Shown one piece after another: positions 49,565 to 60,732 of a DNA stretch of 64,000 nt. The position numbers were made by a program, and so were the translations under genes. Location: positions 1-64,000 of the forward strand of contig JAJEKV010000300.1 of NCBI GenBank assembly GCA_021234155.1, given 5' to 3'. How positions within the stretch are numbered: position 1 is the first letter of the stretch; the number at the start of each line of letters is the position of its first letter. This DNA is from Isoetes taiwanensis. Its lineage: Eukaryota; Streptophyta; Lycopodiopsida; Isoetales; Isoetaceae. Below the pieces are notes generated by a model. It ran no database searches. It saw only the letters and a list, made by a program, of their open reading frames with translations, and was not told the origin of the DNA.

Positions 49565-49930
49565 TTTTTCGTCAAAAAATTCGTCAGAATAATCGTCAGA
49601 ACCCCATAATTGCCCAGACTTAGGTTCTGACGTATATTCTGATGAATATTTCATCAAAAAAATCGTCAGATTTTACGTCAGAATTTCATCATTATAATCA
49701 TCAGCTAAAATGTCAGTATAATCGTCAGATAAGAATCGTCAAATTTTTCATCATAGTTTTCATCAAAATTTTCGACACTTTAAACGTCAGAATTTTCATC
49801 ATAGTTTTCATCAGATTTTTTGACACCTTAAGCGTCACCAGTTTCATCAGATTCTACATCAATGGTTTCATCAAGTATTTCATCACAAATTTCGTCAAAA
49901 TATTTATTCTTTATGCGTCAAATCATTTTC
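49565..49930. repeat. Left subterminal repeat array of the CACTA element
   Basis: Roughly 25 copies of (T/A)CGTCA or TCATCA-type hexamers, often at spacings of 10-18 bp, mostly in one orientation, with two inverted TCTGA(C/T)G copies near 49625-49642. Confidence 0.85.
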
Positions 49931-52900
49931 GTCATTATACAAAGCCATTTGTATTTTTGTCTAGATTGTTTCTATGTACTCTTATTAAACTTATCATATT
50001 GATGATTGAATTTAATGTGTATTAAAGTGTATTAAAGGTATGAATTCATAGAGAGATAAGAGTGTATATAAAACAAAAATTTCTTTATTTAAATCTAATC
50101 ATAGTTACATGTCAAGTCAAGAATTGACAATCTTTACAATGCCAACCATGAGCCATGGGCTCCAGCCAACTCCATCATTCATGAAATGGAAGAAATCTGC
50201 ATAAATATACACGTCTGCAAATAAAAAGGACGATATGCATTTCACAATAAATATTTGCATAAATATACACGTCCTTTTTTGTTGTGAAATATATACACGT
50301 CTACATCTGCAAATAAAAAGATCGTCTAGGTCTGCAAATAAAAAGATCATATATTTATGGATGCTATTCTTGAAAAACACATTGAGGCATGGAAAACCTT
50401 GGAGAAAATTTGTTATATGCTCCACGAAGGGGATCAGTCCAGCATTTGATTCCAATAGCTGGATAAGTGATCAAACTTTCAGTTAATTTATACAATTTAT
50501 CCAATGCATAGATGGTATTTGAATGGCAAAGCATTAGAGTGAAAGTGGAAGCAATCTAGACACACATTTCTGCGTACCCAAGTTTGACCTGACAGGAAAG
50601 ATTGGCCTGACTGGAAGATTGAATTAAACACCTAGTTATATGCAACTGCTGAATCTATTGTTTATGTTATCGCTGCATTTAATTGAAAGAGATTTAAGCT
50701 CAAACCTGAATAGGAATGTCTTCACTCATTTGTCGTGCTACATCAGCTTTGTCTTCCAAACGAAGTAGCTCTAGAATAATTTCTTTGTTTGTATTTGAAT
50801 AAGCCATGTTTGAGGCTTGCCCAATTACTTTCCAACATCTATAAAATTTGTATGGCCCTCAGTAGCATAACTATGAAACCTTTCTTCCGTTCTTTCTTTT
50901 GCTGTTTATATCTATGTTGAGTTCCATGAAATAAAATGGACATAATCTTAGTCATTTTTCCAAAGATCGAAAAGAGATGTATAGAAATTGAATCCCCTAG
51001 CCACGCAAGAGAATAATGTTAGCGGTGTAAACATGTGATCAAATTTTAAAAGGATCACAACCACAATTGTGATGCGGATGTATAAATCCATCCCGGACAC
51101 ATCTATGTTCAACTCAAGGACAAGAATAAAAGGCATATGCAAAGAACACAAGGATTCACTTTCGAACTTCAGGGGCATAGACAACGGCGGGACCCATAGA
51201 GTCCATGAAACCATATATATGCGGTGATTAAACACACTGCAAGGAAGGCATGTGCCTCCTAGCCAGTTATTTCCAAGAAAGATGTTCCATTCACCATCGA
51301 TCAAGTCAACTTTGGCGGCCGCTTGTGCCTTTTGAGTTGTATTTCCTTAGAAGCCGCTAATGTTGCTCCCATAATATCGCATTTTTCCTTCCTTTTACGA
51401 GGCCGTCTTCCATTCTGAGAATCTCCTAAATAATATGATGTTATCTCTGCGTGCTTTGGACCTTTTGGGCTGCTTATACTTTTTCTTTAAGAATGTTCCT
51501 TCATTTCTCAAAGCAAAATCTCCACTCAAAAAAATTGCACATTGTTCGTGAGGTCAATATGAACTTGGTCTTACAATAAAAGAGCTGAAGTATTCTAGTT
51601 CTCTTCACGCGAGTTTTCTCTTGGAACACAACTCCATGGAAAGTTAATTATCTGCTGCGCCTGCAGACGTTTTAATTTTAGGGAATGCTTGCTAAATCAT
51701 ACTAAAATGGTGGGATCTATGCATGGAACGTGGAAAAGAGAATCCTTGTCTATTTAGAAGGTATAGTCAATGAGGACATATTATCTATAACAGGCCTGAT
51801 ATATTCTCTTTGCGATCATTACATAGATGCGGACTTGGCTCTGAGATGATTTGGGTCGAGAGAAAATTCTTGCATGGTATATTTGGAAAAGTTGATGTCA
51901 TAAGATTTAGATCCATGACCGGAAATTGTCAAGAGTTTATCGTTGGAAACTAGACTAATTGACTTATTACAATACTATTGCACACATCATCACGATGTAA
52001 TGACTTTTCTTTTCGAGAGACTTCCTTGGCATCTATCTTTTCTCTACTCTAATGCTTTGTTTCCGTGCTTTGTCAAAATTTACCTAATTGTAGAAAGAGT
52101 CCCATCTCTACTAAAAATATGTCCGCTAATCAACTAAACCGAATGAAAGCTCACCCTTTTTCGCTGCAAGAGGGCTTTGAAATCCAATTAATAATGCGAA
52201 AAAACCGGTATGTATATTATTATAGTAATCGATTGAAATGAAACAAGATTTAACGGTTTGATACTTACGTACACGGTGTCCTATGTCTCAATTAGCAATA
52301 CAAGTGGTGCGTAAAGAGGAAGGCCAAAACATTATACCCCGGAGATAATCTGAATGTGCCAACATTCCTTCAAATGCAAATAAACGTAAATCAAGAGTCT
52401 AAATACTGTATCCACAAAGATTGTGGTAGTCTGTTCATGTGTTTCTCAATTCCATTATACAGTAGAACAAGCGAAGTGCCAAGCTTCCCAAACCACGATA
52501 ATTGATACCAAAATGAGTTATATTTTTTAAATACAAATCTACGTTATTCCAAAAAGCTAATGCCCAGTTAATAGGCTAAGGCAGCCATTATATTGGCACG
52601 GATGTCAGCATTCGGCATCTTTTATTTTCTATGACTTATAGGAAACAATTATTGCTTGAAATTATTTTTCTGATCGTTCTATTGGAAGTCACTAATGTGA
52701 CTCCCTTACTATCCTTTTCCTTTTCTTTGGTAAGCCATCATCCGATTACATGATTTCTTTGTGACTCTTCATTAACAGAGAGATTGCCTTGGGCCTCTAA
52801 GGATGATGATGTCAAGCTTTGAGGACGCTCCTTCATTTTTGAGCAAGTTCATGAATAATGTTTAAAGTTAAACTGCAAAATTTTCTCTCTGCGGAAAACT

Positions 52901-55469
52901 CTGTAGATATATTGAACCAGGTGTTTGAGACATAAATCTGCTACAAGCCTGCTTTGCATGGTCGGACCGGATCGGAGGCTACCGGGTTGTATTGAAAAGG
53001 TAGAGTCTTGAAAAGGTTGCTACAAGCCTGCTAAGGCAAAAATTTCATTTCAATAATGCTATTAGGATAAAAGGGCAATAAAACCATGACAAATTCGTAG
53101 CCCCATGTGTTTCTTTCTATAAAAAATTTAAATGCACATAAATGATTATAAACATACTTGTAAAAGCTGTATATATGCTAGATCCAAGTTATTTTCCATC
53201 AAATATCCTAATTTGTTGAAATCGAGGAAGCAAACAAGCATTATAAGCAAGATCCGAACTTATTGCAAACAAGAAAATAAGATATTCTTCTTTGTATATA
53301 GAAATACCTCCAATAGATTAAGCAAAACAAGGGCAACTCTCTTGCCCCTTTTGCATCGCCGCCATAACCAGCAGATCCAATATCTTCCAATATTCATTCT
53401 TAACCAGTTAGGAAATAATAGATCTATTTTCGGCCATGGCATAAAACACCAACGAATTTTTCTGCTCATTGTTGCCAGATTCGGCCTCTGCGATACAATC
53501 TTACATCAGAATAGACCGCTTTCAGTCCCATCCGCTTCCATTTTTGGATTGACAACAAGTATTTTGTAGCCAAAGCAGTGATGCAGCTAGCCGAAATCTT
53601 CAGATCCGATTCTCTGACCATTCGCATGCAAATCCGGGATGAAACCGCATCCCAGCAAAACCGACAGACAAGTTTTCGGCCGACATAGAACTCCAGTTCG
53701 ATTTGGACTGTGCATAGCAGATCCGACATGTTTACCAGGCCACTACCATTTCAGCGATTTCCAAGAAGCCCTAAATCGAGTTCCAGCTTCCCATTAAGGA
53801 TTAAGGATTTCGATGATATTTTAGCACATCATATTATGTTTACCATGCCAATTATATATAGTTATAGCTCAAGGTCATATATTCACCACTGAGCCTAGAG
53901 CATCTCTTTGCCTAGAGCCCAAGACCATTGACCACTTGATTCCCGTGGAACATTTGAACTTAGAGATTTTAAAATTTTAAAAATTGTAAGCACATGTCAA
54001 GTGGAACACGAGTGTTTCTTCGATCAAGTATATGTTATGCTAGGTGAAGCATTTTGCATTTCCGTCACATTGCCTTTAGACAATAGATCAATGTGGCCAT
54101 TCCTAAAATACTCATGCATCATAAATCTTTACATAAGCATTATATCAAATCTTATGCAAACCATTCCAAGTAAAGCTGGGGACTATTCCCAAGTAGAATT
54201 GGGGCCCCCATGTAAATTATGAATACCATGCACTCATATCTTTTCTTTTCCATATTTTGTATGAGCTAAATCCCGTATAAGGTTCCAATTGTGCCCTTTA
54301 GTCTATGGACCATGGCACTAGGTAACCATGGAGACATTGTTCAAACATAGTGCCATTGCATTATAGAAAACCATTGCATTATAGGAGAATACACAGCTCT
54401 ATTATTCTGAGCATGTGCTATGGGAGTTTTAGACCCCTCATATCAGCATAAGATACACAAGTGCTATATACAGCCTTTGTGTTGCAGCCGTCTCCAATGT
54501 GTTACAATGGCATCAACTAACCATCAAATTACTCAAAGTAGAAATTAAACAAATTACTCAAAGTAGAAATTAAACACATATTTTTTTCATTTTTGCGTTA
54601 TAGCATTTTTACACGGTCCAATTTAACATTTGAACACATACTATGTTAAAGTGCCCATTAAGCCCTATGAAATTTTGCCTTGTGTGCAAATTTCTAGCCA
54701 CCTATGCTATTGCATGTTCTACATGTTGTATTTTTTCCATAGGTGTGGCAATGGTTGCCAAAGATAAAAAATCTTTGCCTCTCTTTCCAAAGTTAAAAAG
54801 ACATAACTTACAACCCTTTTCAATTTTAGGATATTATTATGGCTATGCAATAAAATCCTTCCACAACTAGGCCTTCAAGCCATTCAACATCTCTAAGTTT
54901 AAGAAAATATTGAGACCCCATAGTATGAGCATGAACCTCAGTATATTCACATGAATATGTATTATGCACCCCTGTAGTATGTATTCCAAACTTATCATTG
55001 TACTATTTCAAACTTACCATTGTACTGTAGGGGATAAACGAAATTCGAACGTCAAATATTTTGTAAATTCAAGTTTACCAATTTTGAGCACACATAGACA
55101 GTGTAGAGTGCACATGTTTAGTACCCTTGATTTTATAAAAACAGCTACACAATCAAAGTAAAAGGAGCAAGGCATACCAAAGTCAATGATGCAAATGCAA
55201 GCTTTTGCAAAACACCTAGCATTTAAACGACACATTGAAGCCAATATCAGGTTTGAGCCCTCAAACAATAAATGTACCTTGTAAAGTGGCACAAATTTGT
55301 TACCTTGAGCAGAGGAGCTTTCTATCATTCTATGTTATGAAGAAACAACCTCATACAGTATATCATTAGACAGATCACAGAGAGAGCTTTCTAACACAAC
55401 AAATTTCATCTAAAATGGACTCTTGGATCAAAAGTTATGATTAAAACTGTAGTAATAAAAAATCTGAAC
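49931..55469. other. CACTA interior: no recognisable coding
   Basis: Short open frames on both strands, the longest 145 codons at 53132-53569 (plus), none with a transposase motif. A local inverted and direct duplication of TAAATATACACGTC / GCAAATAAAAAG(G/A) lies at 50195-50345. A 23-bp tandem duplication (AAATTACTCAAAGTAGAAAT) lies at 54529-54575. Confidence 0.55.
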
Positions 55470-55770
55470 TTTCTGACGAAATATCTGACGTTTTCTTTGA
55501 CGATCATGATGACACACTATCTGATGAAATATCTGACGAAAAGTCTGACGCGAAAACTGACGAAATTTCTGACGAATAGCTTCTGACGATTATCCTGACG
55601 ATACTTATGACGCAAAACCTGACGAATAATCTGACGATTGTTTTGACGAATGTTCTGATGCAAAATCGTCAGAAAATGCATCAGAGAGTTATTCGTCAGT
55701 ATTTTCATCAGTGTAAACATCAGGTCAGATCTTTTTAGACAGTCTGACGATTTTTCTGACGTAGAACATT
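55470..55770. repeat. Right subterminal repeat array of the CACTA element
   Basis: About 20 copies of TCTGACGA/TTGACGA, predominantly the reverse complement of the left array's motif, as expected of inverted subterminal regions. A short block of forward copies lies at 55665-55725. Confidence 0.85.
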
Positions 55771-55785
55771 CATCCTCTTGTAGTG

Positions 55786-56904
55786 TGTTCTTTGAGAGTC
55801 TTAGAATAAATAAGGATATCATCCAAATAGATGATAACAAAAGTGTCTAAGAACTCTCGAAAAACATCATTGGCCATATGTTGGAATACTGTCGGAGCAT
55901 TGGTAAGTCCAAACGGCATAACTGTGTACTTAAAATGGCCATACCGAGTACGAAAGGCTGTTTTCCACTCATCACCCTCCCGGATCCGAATAAGATTGTA
56001 GGCACCCCGAAGATTAATCTTCGTAAAATAATGCACACCTTGGAGTCGTTCCAACAACTCGATCGGGATCGGAGGAGCGGAATCTGGATTTTATTGAGTG
56101 ATTTTATTGAGGTCGCGATAATCAACGACGGGGCATGGCCGAATCATCCTTCTTTTTTGACGAAGAAGATAGGGCTCAAGCAGGGACCGAGAATGTCGAA
56201 TGAAGCCGGTGGCTAGATTCTCTTCAATGTAATCCCACAAAACCTTCAAGTCGGTGGGGAGATAGACCATATATCGGACCATATGGTGGCGTGGTCCCCG
56301 GTCGCAAATCAATAGGACAATCATAAGCGATGCTTTGGGAGTTTGCGGGCCTTGACTTTGTCAAAAAACATCGAGAGAAGGCACCATATTTATCACGGGA
56401 GCATTGGAGCGGACTTTCCACAGTGCCGAAGCTAGCCAGATGGGTGAACACGGATTGCAAGCGGTGAACTTGGATCTTCTAGATTTATCGAACTTCATGA
56501 AGAGAAATCTTGAGATCTGGCGAGGGCATGAAAAGCCTCTACAAAAGCGTAAAACATGAGCGGGGAATAGGAACATGAGCGGTGAGCAACCGGAACATGA
56601 ATTGAGCAAGAATGGAGTAGGAATAGGGGCCGGAGCAAGAACTGGAGCAGGAACGCAGACCGAGCAAGAACCGAGCAGAGCGTAAACCGAACCTTGGCGC
56701 AGAGCGTAAACCGAGCCGAGCCGGGATATCATCAAGAATCTGGTCGAGAATCGGGGCATGAACTGGAGCGAAGGCAAAGAGGATGATCGAACATGGAACA
56801 AAGAGGGACGGAATCGAGGGTCCACGATCTTGCGCACGGATCGAAGTCGATGTTGGTGTAGAGACGTCTGCAGATGGCTGGAACTAGAGCTAGAACCGGC
56901 CAAA
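55786..56904 (-). pseudogene. Ty3/gypsy pol: linker and N-terminal half of reverse transcriptase
   Basis: Minus strand. From 56460 leftward: the linker before RT (NSQSIAYDCPIDLRPGTTPP), the entry block NLATGFIRHSRS, then CPVVDYRDLNKIT. The 95-codon piece 55770-56057 carries [29 protein letters not shown] (the family [16 protein letters not shown] block) and the catalytic YLDD at residues 77-80 (about 55818-55829). It ends at the CACTA insertion. The long open stretch 56361-56930 is mostly Ser/Pro-rich linker after the protease. Several frameshifts occur at 56091-56460. Confidence 0.9.
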
Positions 56905-57407
56905 TCAAAATGCTCTAGTACGCCAATCAATCTGCGGGTTATGTAGCTCGAGCCAGGGCAGACCCAAGACTATTGGCACATGAGGGCTAGCAATGAGATT
57001 GAAGGAAATACTACAAGAAACTCCTTCCAACAAAACTTGAAGAGGCGCAGTACATTCTGTGACTGCACCCAAGGAGATCTCCCGTCCATCAATCACTTTA
57101 ACAGAACCAGGATGCTTAACCTTGCTTCTAGGGATGGCGTGCTTCTTGTGACGACTATCCATAAAACAAGCATTTGCACCACAATCAAGTTGCGCCAACA
57201 CTTGCAATCCTCCAACTTCTGATTTCAATGATATAGGGATGAAGAATGCCTTGCTGACCTTATCCGATGGAATAAACATGTTAAGAAATGTGGAAGGAGT
57301 CTGAGAAAAGGAGGCTAGCCGACGAGAGACTCCTACTATTCGGACCGGCCCCTGAAGTTTTCCGACTGACTTGGGCGCTTCACCAGGCATCCACGAGCAA
57401 TATGGCC
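56905..57407 (-). pseudogene. Ty3/gypsy zinc-knuckle end and aspartic protease
   Basis: The 161-codon open stretch 56905-57390 contains the protease. The active-site triad position reads D69-C70-G71 (AQLDCGANACFMD) where retroelement proteases usually have D-S/T-G. The second conserved block is PIVLGLPWLELHNPQIDW near residues 139-156. The N-terminal GHIARGC (about 57386-57406) is the second half of a CCHC zinc knuckle whose first half is at 57964 onward, with a hAT MITE between. The Cys at the D-S/T-G position is unusual but occurs in a clean reading frame. Confidence 0.88.
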
Positions 57408-57415
57408 AGCTCCTC

Positions 57416-57955
57416 CAGGGTTGCCCTTAAGGCCATATCTGCATAGGCGTGATTTAGAAGATGAGGCGAATCATAAGCTTTCTATATTAATTTTGTAGGC
57501 GATTACTTTTTGCGACTTGAACTGTTTCATAAAAACTCTGGCGAACCTTGCCAACGTTAATGTGGTAATTGAAATAAATAAATTAGATGTCAATTCACAT
57601 ACAACTTACAGGATTAAGGAAGCCTATTATGTTTAGCAAAAGTTGAGTAATTGTTGATTTTTTTAGTATTCTACTATGGTCCACTAGAGCTAGCAAACAA
57701 TTACTTGATCTACAATGTTGTTAAGGGGATAATCTATGATCCTAAACACTTAGATCCATGGAACTGGAGGCGAAACTCTAGATCTGAGCTTAAGAATGCA
57801 TGGCTAATTTAAGAAAGGCCGAGCTAAATGGTAAAATTTTGGCGAAAGAATATAATTTATTTTCAATAGTAACCTATTCAGCTTTAGTATCTCATTTTTG
57901 AAAATATTCAAAATATAGCCATTTGGCTATAAATAGCCTCTTAAGGGCAACCCTG
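57416..57955. mobile_element. 540-bp hAT-type MITE inserted in the gag zinc knuckle
   Basis: Perfect 16-bp terminal inverted repeats, CAGGGTTGCCCTTAAG at the left and its complement at the right, followed by imperfect similarity. The 8-bp target duplication AGCTCCTC (57408-57415 and 57956-57963) and the CAGGG ends are diagnostic of the hAT superfamily. The interior is AT-rich with no coding potential. It separates the CxxC half of the gypsy zinc knuckle from the GHxxxxC half. Confidence 0.92.
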
Positions 57956-57963
57956 AGCTCCTC

Positions 57964-58807
57964 CACAGTAGAGGCAAAGGTTAGCCTCTCTCTGACGCTG
58001 CTTCTCGGCGGCAGATAAAGGTCCTCGAACTTCCTGATCAATCTGCATAGGCTCAGGTCCTCACCTGCTGGATTCTGACATGACCGGGAGGGCGAGCTAC
58101 GCGTTTGTGTGGATTGGGAAGACTGGACCACGCCTCTCTTGCCTACGCTCAAGAGCCGACATCACATCGTCGCAAACTGATGGCTTCTTCCAGAGTCTGA
58201 GGATCTTCCATAGACAACAACATATCCTTGACATCCTCACGTAACCCCCTTCGGAAACAATCTCGAAGTGCAACATCATCCCAGGCAGTATCTACCGCAA
58301 TTTGACGAAATTCTGATGCATATATTGAAGTTAGGCGAGAGCCTTGCCTTAGATTGCAAAGTTTTGTGGATTGCCGTCTTGTGCATCCAGTGTCTCCAAA
58401 GCATGCCTCGAAGCTCGCAGCGAACGCAGACAAAATCTTGCAACTCGAGGCTCCTTTCTCCAATAAAGGAGCAAACCAACTTAGAGCTGGCCGTGAGGAG
58501 GAGAGAACCAATCAGCCCAACTTGTTCCCGGGTCGTGGGATATTTATGAGAGTGGATTTGGATCACAAGCCGATGACCGATTAAAAAACCACGGAGCTTG
58601 GACCGAAAGTGCCGTCAAACTCGGCAGGCTGATCTTAGGCTCTGATAGCCTCAATCCAGAACTAGAAGCAGATTCATGTGAAGCAACACGTTCCTTAAGC
58701 TCTTTATTGTCCAACTGCAACTGCTGGCATACTTGAACAAGCTGCTGGACCTGTTGTAATAACGTCGAAACCTCCTCCATAGATATAAAATCACCAAATA
58801 CGAGCAA
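57964..58807 (-). pseudogene. Ty3/gypsy gag (coiled coil, capsid-like domain, half zinc knuckle)
   Basis: Minus strand, starting 54 bp after the 5' LTR; the likely start is the Met of MEEVSTLLQQVQQLVQV (about 58780). A Gln/Leu coiled coil is followed, across a frameshift near 58540, by a retrotransposon-gag domain (58149-58511) with the F-x6-F and L-x-L-x-QG spacing: FAASFEACFGDTG, LRQGSRLTSIYASEFRQIA and DCFRRGLREDV. The tail holds CLYCGG (about 57967), the first half of the zinc knuckle, ending at the MITE. Gag would form the virus-like particle; frameshifts make this copy inactive. Confidence 0.85.
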
Positions 58808-58860
58808 AAAATGCTTAGGATCAGAGCAGGCAAGAACCGATAAGGGATTCCGGTCTAAAC

Positions 58861-59219
58861 TGTCATGAACCTACTCGAAAACAAGGAAAAATACCTGGAA
58901 AATACGCAAGAAATACGGAAGAAATACGCCAAGATCGACAAAGAATATGATATATGGACAAGAATCAATAATACAATGGCCCGAAGGCAAGCAGGAACAC
59001 GAGACAGATGCCTAGAAGGCTCAAGACTGGCGTTGAACCGAAATGGTTCAACAAGAAGGAGGTGCCTCCTTATATATCTAGACCAATAGTCAGGATCGCG
59101 CCACTCCAATGGATGAGATCGCGCCAAGTGTCGCGCATGCATTTAGGTTCTAGAATATTCTAGAACCCCCCTGGAGATAGTCCCACATATGAGGAAGACG
59201 TGAAAGAATGTCTTCAACA
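58861..59219 (-). repeat. 5' LTR of the gypsy element
   Basis: 359 bp on the minus strand, starting TGTTGAAGACATTC and ending TTCATGACA, immediately upstream of gag. It contains a TATA box (TATATAAGG, 59068-59076) and the palindrome TTCTAGAATATTCTAGAA. No second LTR copy is present in the window, so the boundaries rest on TG...CA ends, position and promoter content. The sequence after it does not match a clean tRNA primer site. Confidence 0.7.
59068..59076 (-). promoter_or_regulatory. TATA box of the gypsy LTR
   Basis: TATATAAGG on the minus strand, about 145 bp into the LTR, with TTCTTG and the coding region downstream. Confidence 0.6.
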
Positions 59220-59311
59220 TATATTGGTAGTGCACTTGGCAAGGGTGTGTGATTTGCAATTGGAAGGTTGCGAGTTCAAATTCTGTCTTGTGCAACTACC
59301 CTTTTGCATCC
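59220..59311 (+). mobile_element. tRNA-derived SINE head (possible)
   Basis: TTGGTAGTGCACTTGGCAAG followed after about 30 nt by GGTTGCGAGTTCAAATTCTG has the spacing and wording of plant SINE A and B box regions (Au-SINE style). The B box differs from consensus at one base. No poly(A) or target duplication is visible. Confidence 0.45.
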
Positions 59312-59382
59312 GTGTGACGACCATCTTTTGTACATACGAGTATAATGTTCGTATGATGCAAATATCCGTATGGTCGTCACAC
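59312..59382. repeat. 71-bp foldback
   Basis: Outer arms GTGTGACGACCAT (59312-59324) and ATGGTCGTCACAC (59370-59382) are perfect complements. Inner arms CATACGA (59333-59339) and TCGTATG (59349-59355) also pair. It sits exactly at the junction between the inserted nest and the F copy. Confidence 0.85.
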
Positions 59383-59960
59383 CACGAAGGCTCTTTATCT
59401 ATATACCAGCCATCCAAGCTTTAAAACCATAAATAAGCCACCAAGGCTCTATAATCAGAAACCAAGATTTAAAACCATAAATAAGCCACCAAGGCTCTAT
59501 AATCAGAAACCAACAGTCACATATCAACATAAGACACCAAGGCTCTATAAGCATAAACCATAAACTAAGGCTCTATGACCAATAACCGAGGCAAGTCATA
59601 AACCATAAATCATAAACAATAAACCAAGGCTCTATAACCAAAAAACCAAGGCAGGTCATACTGGCAAGGTCAATGGAACAACTGGAGAGAATGGCCTATG
59701 CATCAGCAAATAAAGGGAAAATGAGGGAGGGAGGGTGGGTGCGCAGGTGAGCTAAGGGAAAATTCCAGAATGGAGATGCGCACAGAAGCGCTGATGTGAG
59801 AAAACTAAATGCTAAGCTACAAATAGGCTAGAGTCTTGCAGTTCCTAACTACCTAGGACACTTGTCACCTAGCTCTAGAAGTCCATTTACCATCTATTCA
59901 TTGGAAAAGAAGGTAAATGTGACTTCTTAAGCTTAGCATAGATGAGACATTTCCAAACCT
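59383..59960 (-). repeat. Repeat family F, minus-strand copy (5' part), split by the nest
   Basis: Reverse complement of 28970-29345 plus the GAGCCTTGGTGGCTTATTTATGG part of the direct repeats, with one extra copy of a roughly 60-bp unit (59445-59510). In the other copies GAGCCTTGGTGG is followed by CTTATGTTGATATGTGACTT; here the F sequence stops at that point (59383) and resumes on the same strand at 37115. Confidence 0.8.
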
Positions 59961-60732
59961 TTTAGCAAGGCTGTACAAGCCTTTTTGTGGTGCTTGTTTC
60001 TGTCCTGGTTCATAGCTCATCAGAGTCCTTTCAAGTCATCTAGTAAGTCAGACAATGTGGAAGTTCTTGCACCATTGTACATCCTTAATATAGTTGTTTG
60101 TGTGCAGTCGCTCTACTTTGAACAAGCCTTGTGCAGTGCAATACAACATGTTTGCATCCCTGCAGGGTTTGCACCTTGTACATTATCTGTATTCCATTTC
60201 TATTCATCTAGTTTCTGCAGTAATGCATAAGTGCATGAGACGATATACAATAGACCATAAAGATAAATGAAGAAAATGAATCTCTATTCATTGCAGTAGA
60301 AGCATCCATTCTGTTACAATTACTTAGTCAGCCAAGATCTCTGTGATTCAACTTCTGCATGAATAAGACCCACCGATACACTCACACTTGCTTTCCGTTT
60401 CCTTGGAGATGGACCATGGTATGTTATTGCAAAGTCCATCCGATGGAGTCTTACTCGGATCCCTTCTGATCCATGCATAAATCCAATGGAGGCTTACTCG
60501 GATCCCTTCTGATCCATGCATAAGGTAAATTGTAATAGCCAAGTAGCAATCCCAAAAATAATTCTATGTGGACCATCAAATGTGTCTTTTATCTCAAGAC
60601 TCAAAACATGGGTCCATAATATACACCTAATTTAATGCAAAGCCTTCAAACGTGTGGCAAATATCTTCACATTTAATACGAAGCTTTCAAACGTGTGGCA
60701 TTTTCACATATTTCAATACCTATTATCTATAT
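59961..60732. other. No recognisable gene; 44-bp tandem duplication
   Basis: The plus frame at 59985-60230 is Cys/Leu-rich and not recognised. A 44-bp tandem duplication with core CTTACTCGGATCCCTTCTGA lies at about 60437-60524. Confidence 0.4.

Larger units (their letters stand above)
49546..55785. mobile_element. 6.24-kb non-autonomous CACTA (En/Spm) transposon inserted in gypsy RT
   Basis: The ends are CACTACAAGA and TCTTGTAGTG, the CACTA-family signature, and terminal similarity extends imperfectly over about 42 bp. The 3-bp target duplication TGT (49543-49545, 55786-55788) is the family's usual length. Both subterminal regions (49565-49930 and 55470-55770) are dense arrays of TCGTCAGA/TCTGACGA motifs, the type of site bound by the TNPA-like protein in En/Spm. 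The roughly 5.5-kb interior is AT-rich with only short frames; I see no transposase (TNPD) or TNPA motif. Removing it with one TGT copy leaves the gypsy reading frame in register. Confidence 0.93.

Noticed and set aside
53132-53569. 145-codon frame as a CACTA-encoded protein
   Set aside because: No transposase or DNA-binding motif, AT-rich codons and overlapping frames on the other strand.
58633-58650. Apparent initiator-Met primer site (GGCTATCAGAGCC on the minus strand)
   Set aside because: It lies within the gag reading frame, over 200 bp from the LTR end, and is probably coincidental.
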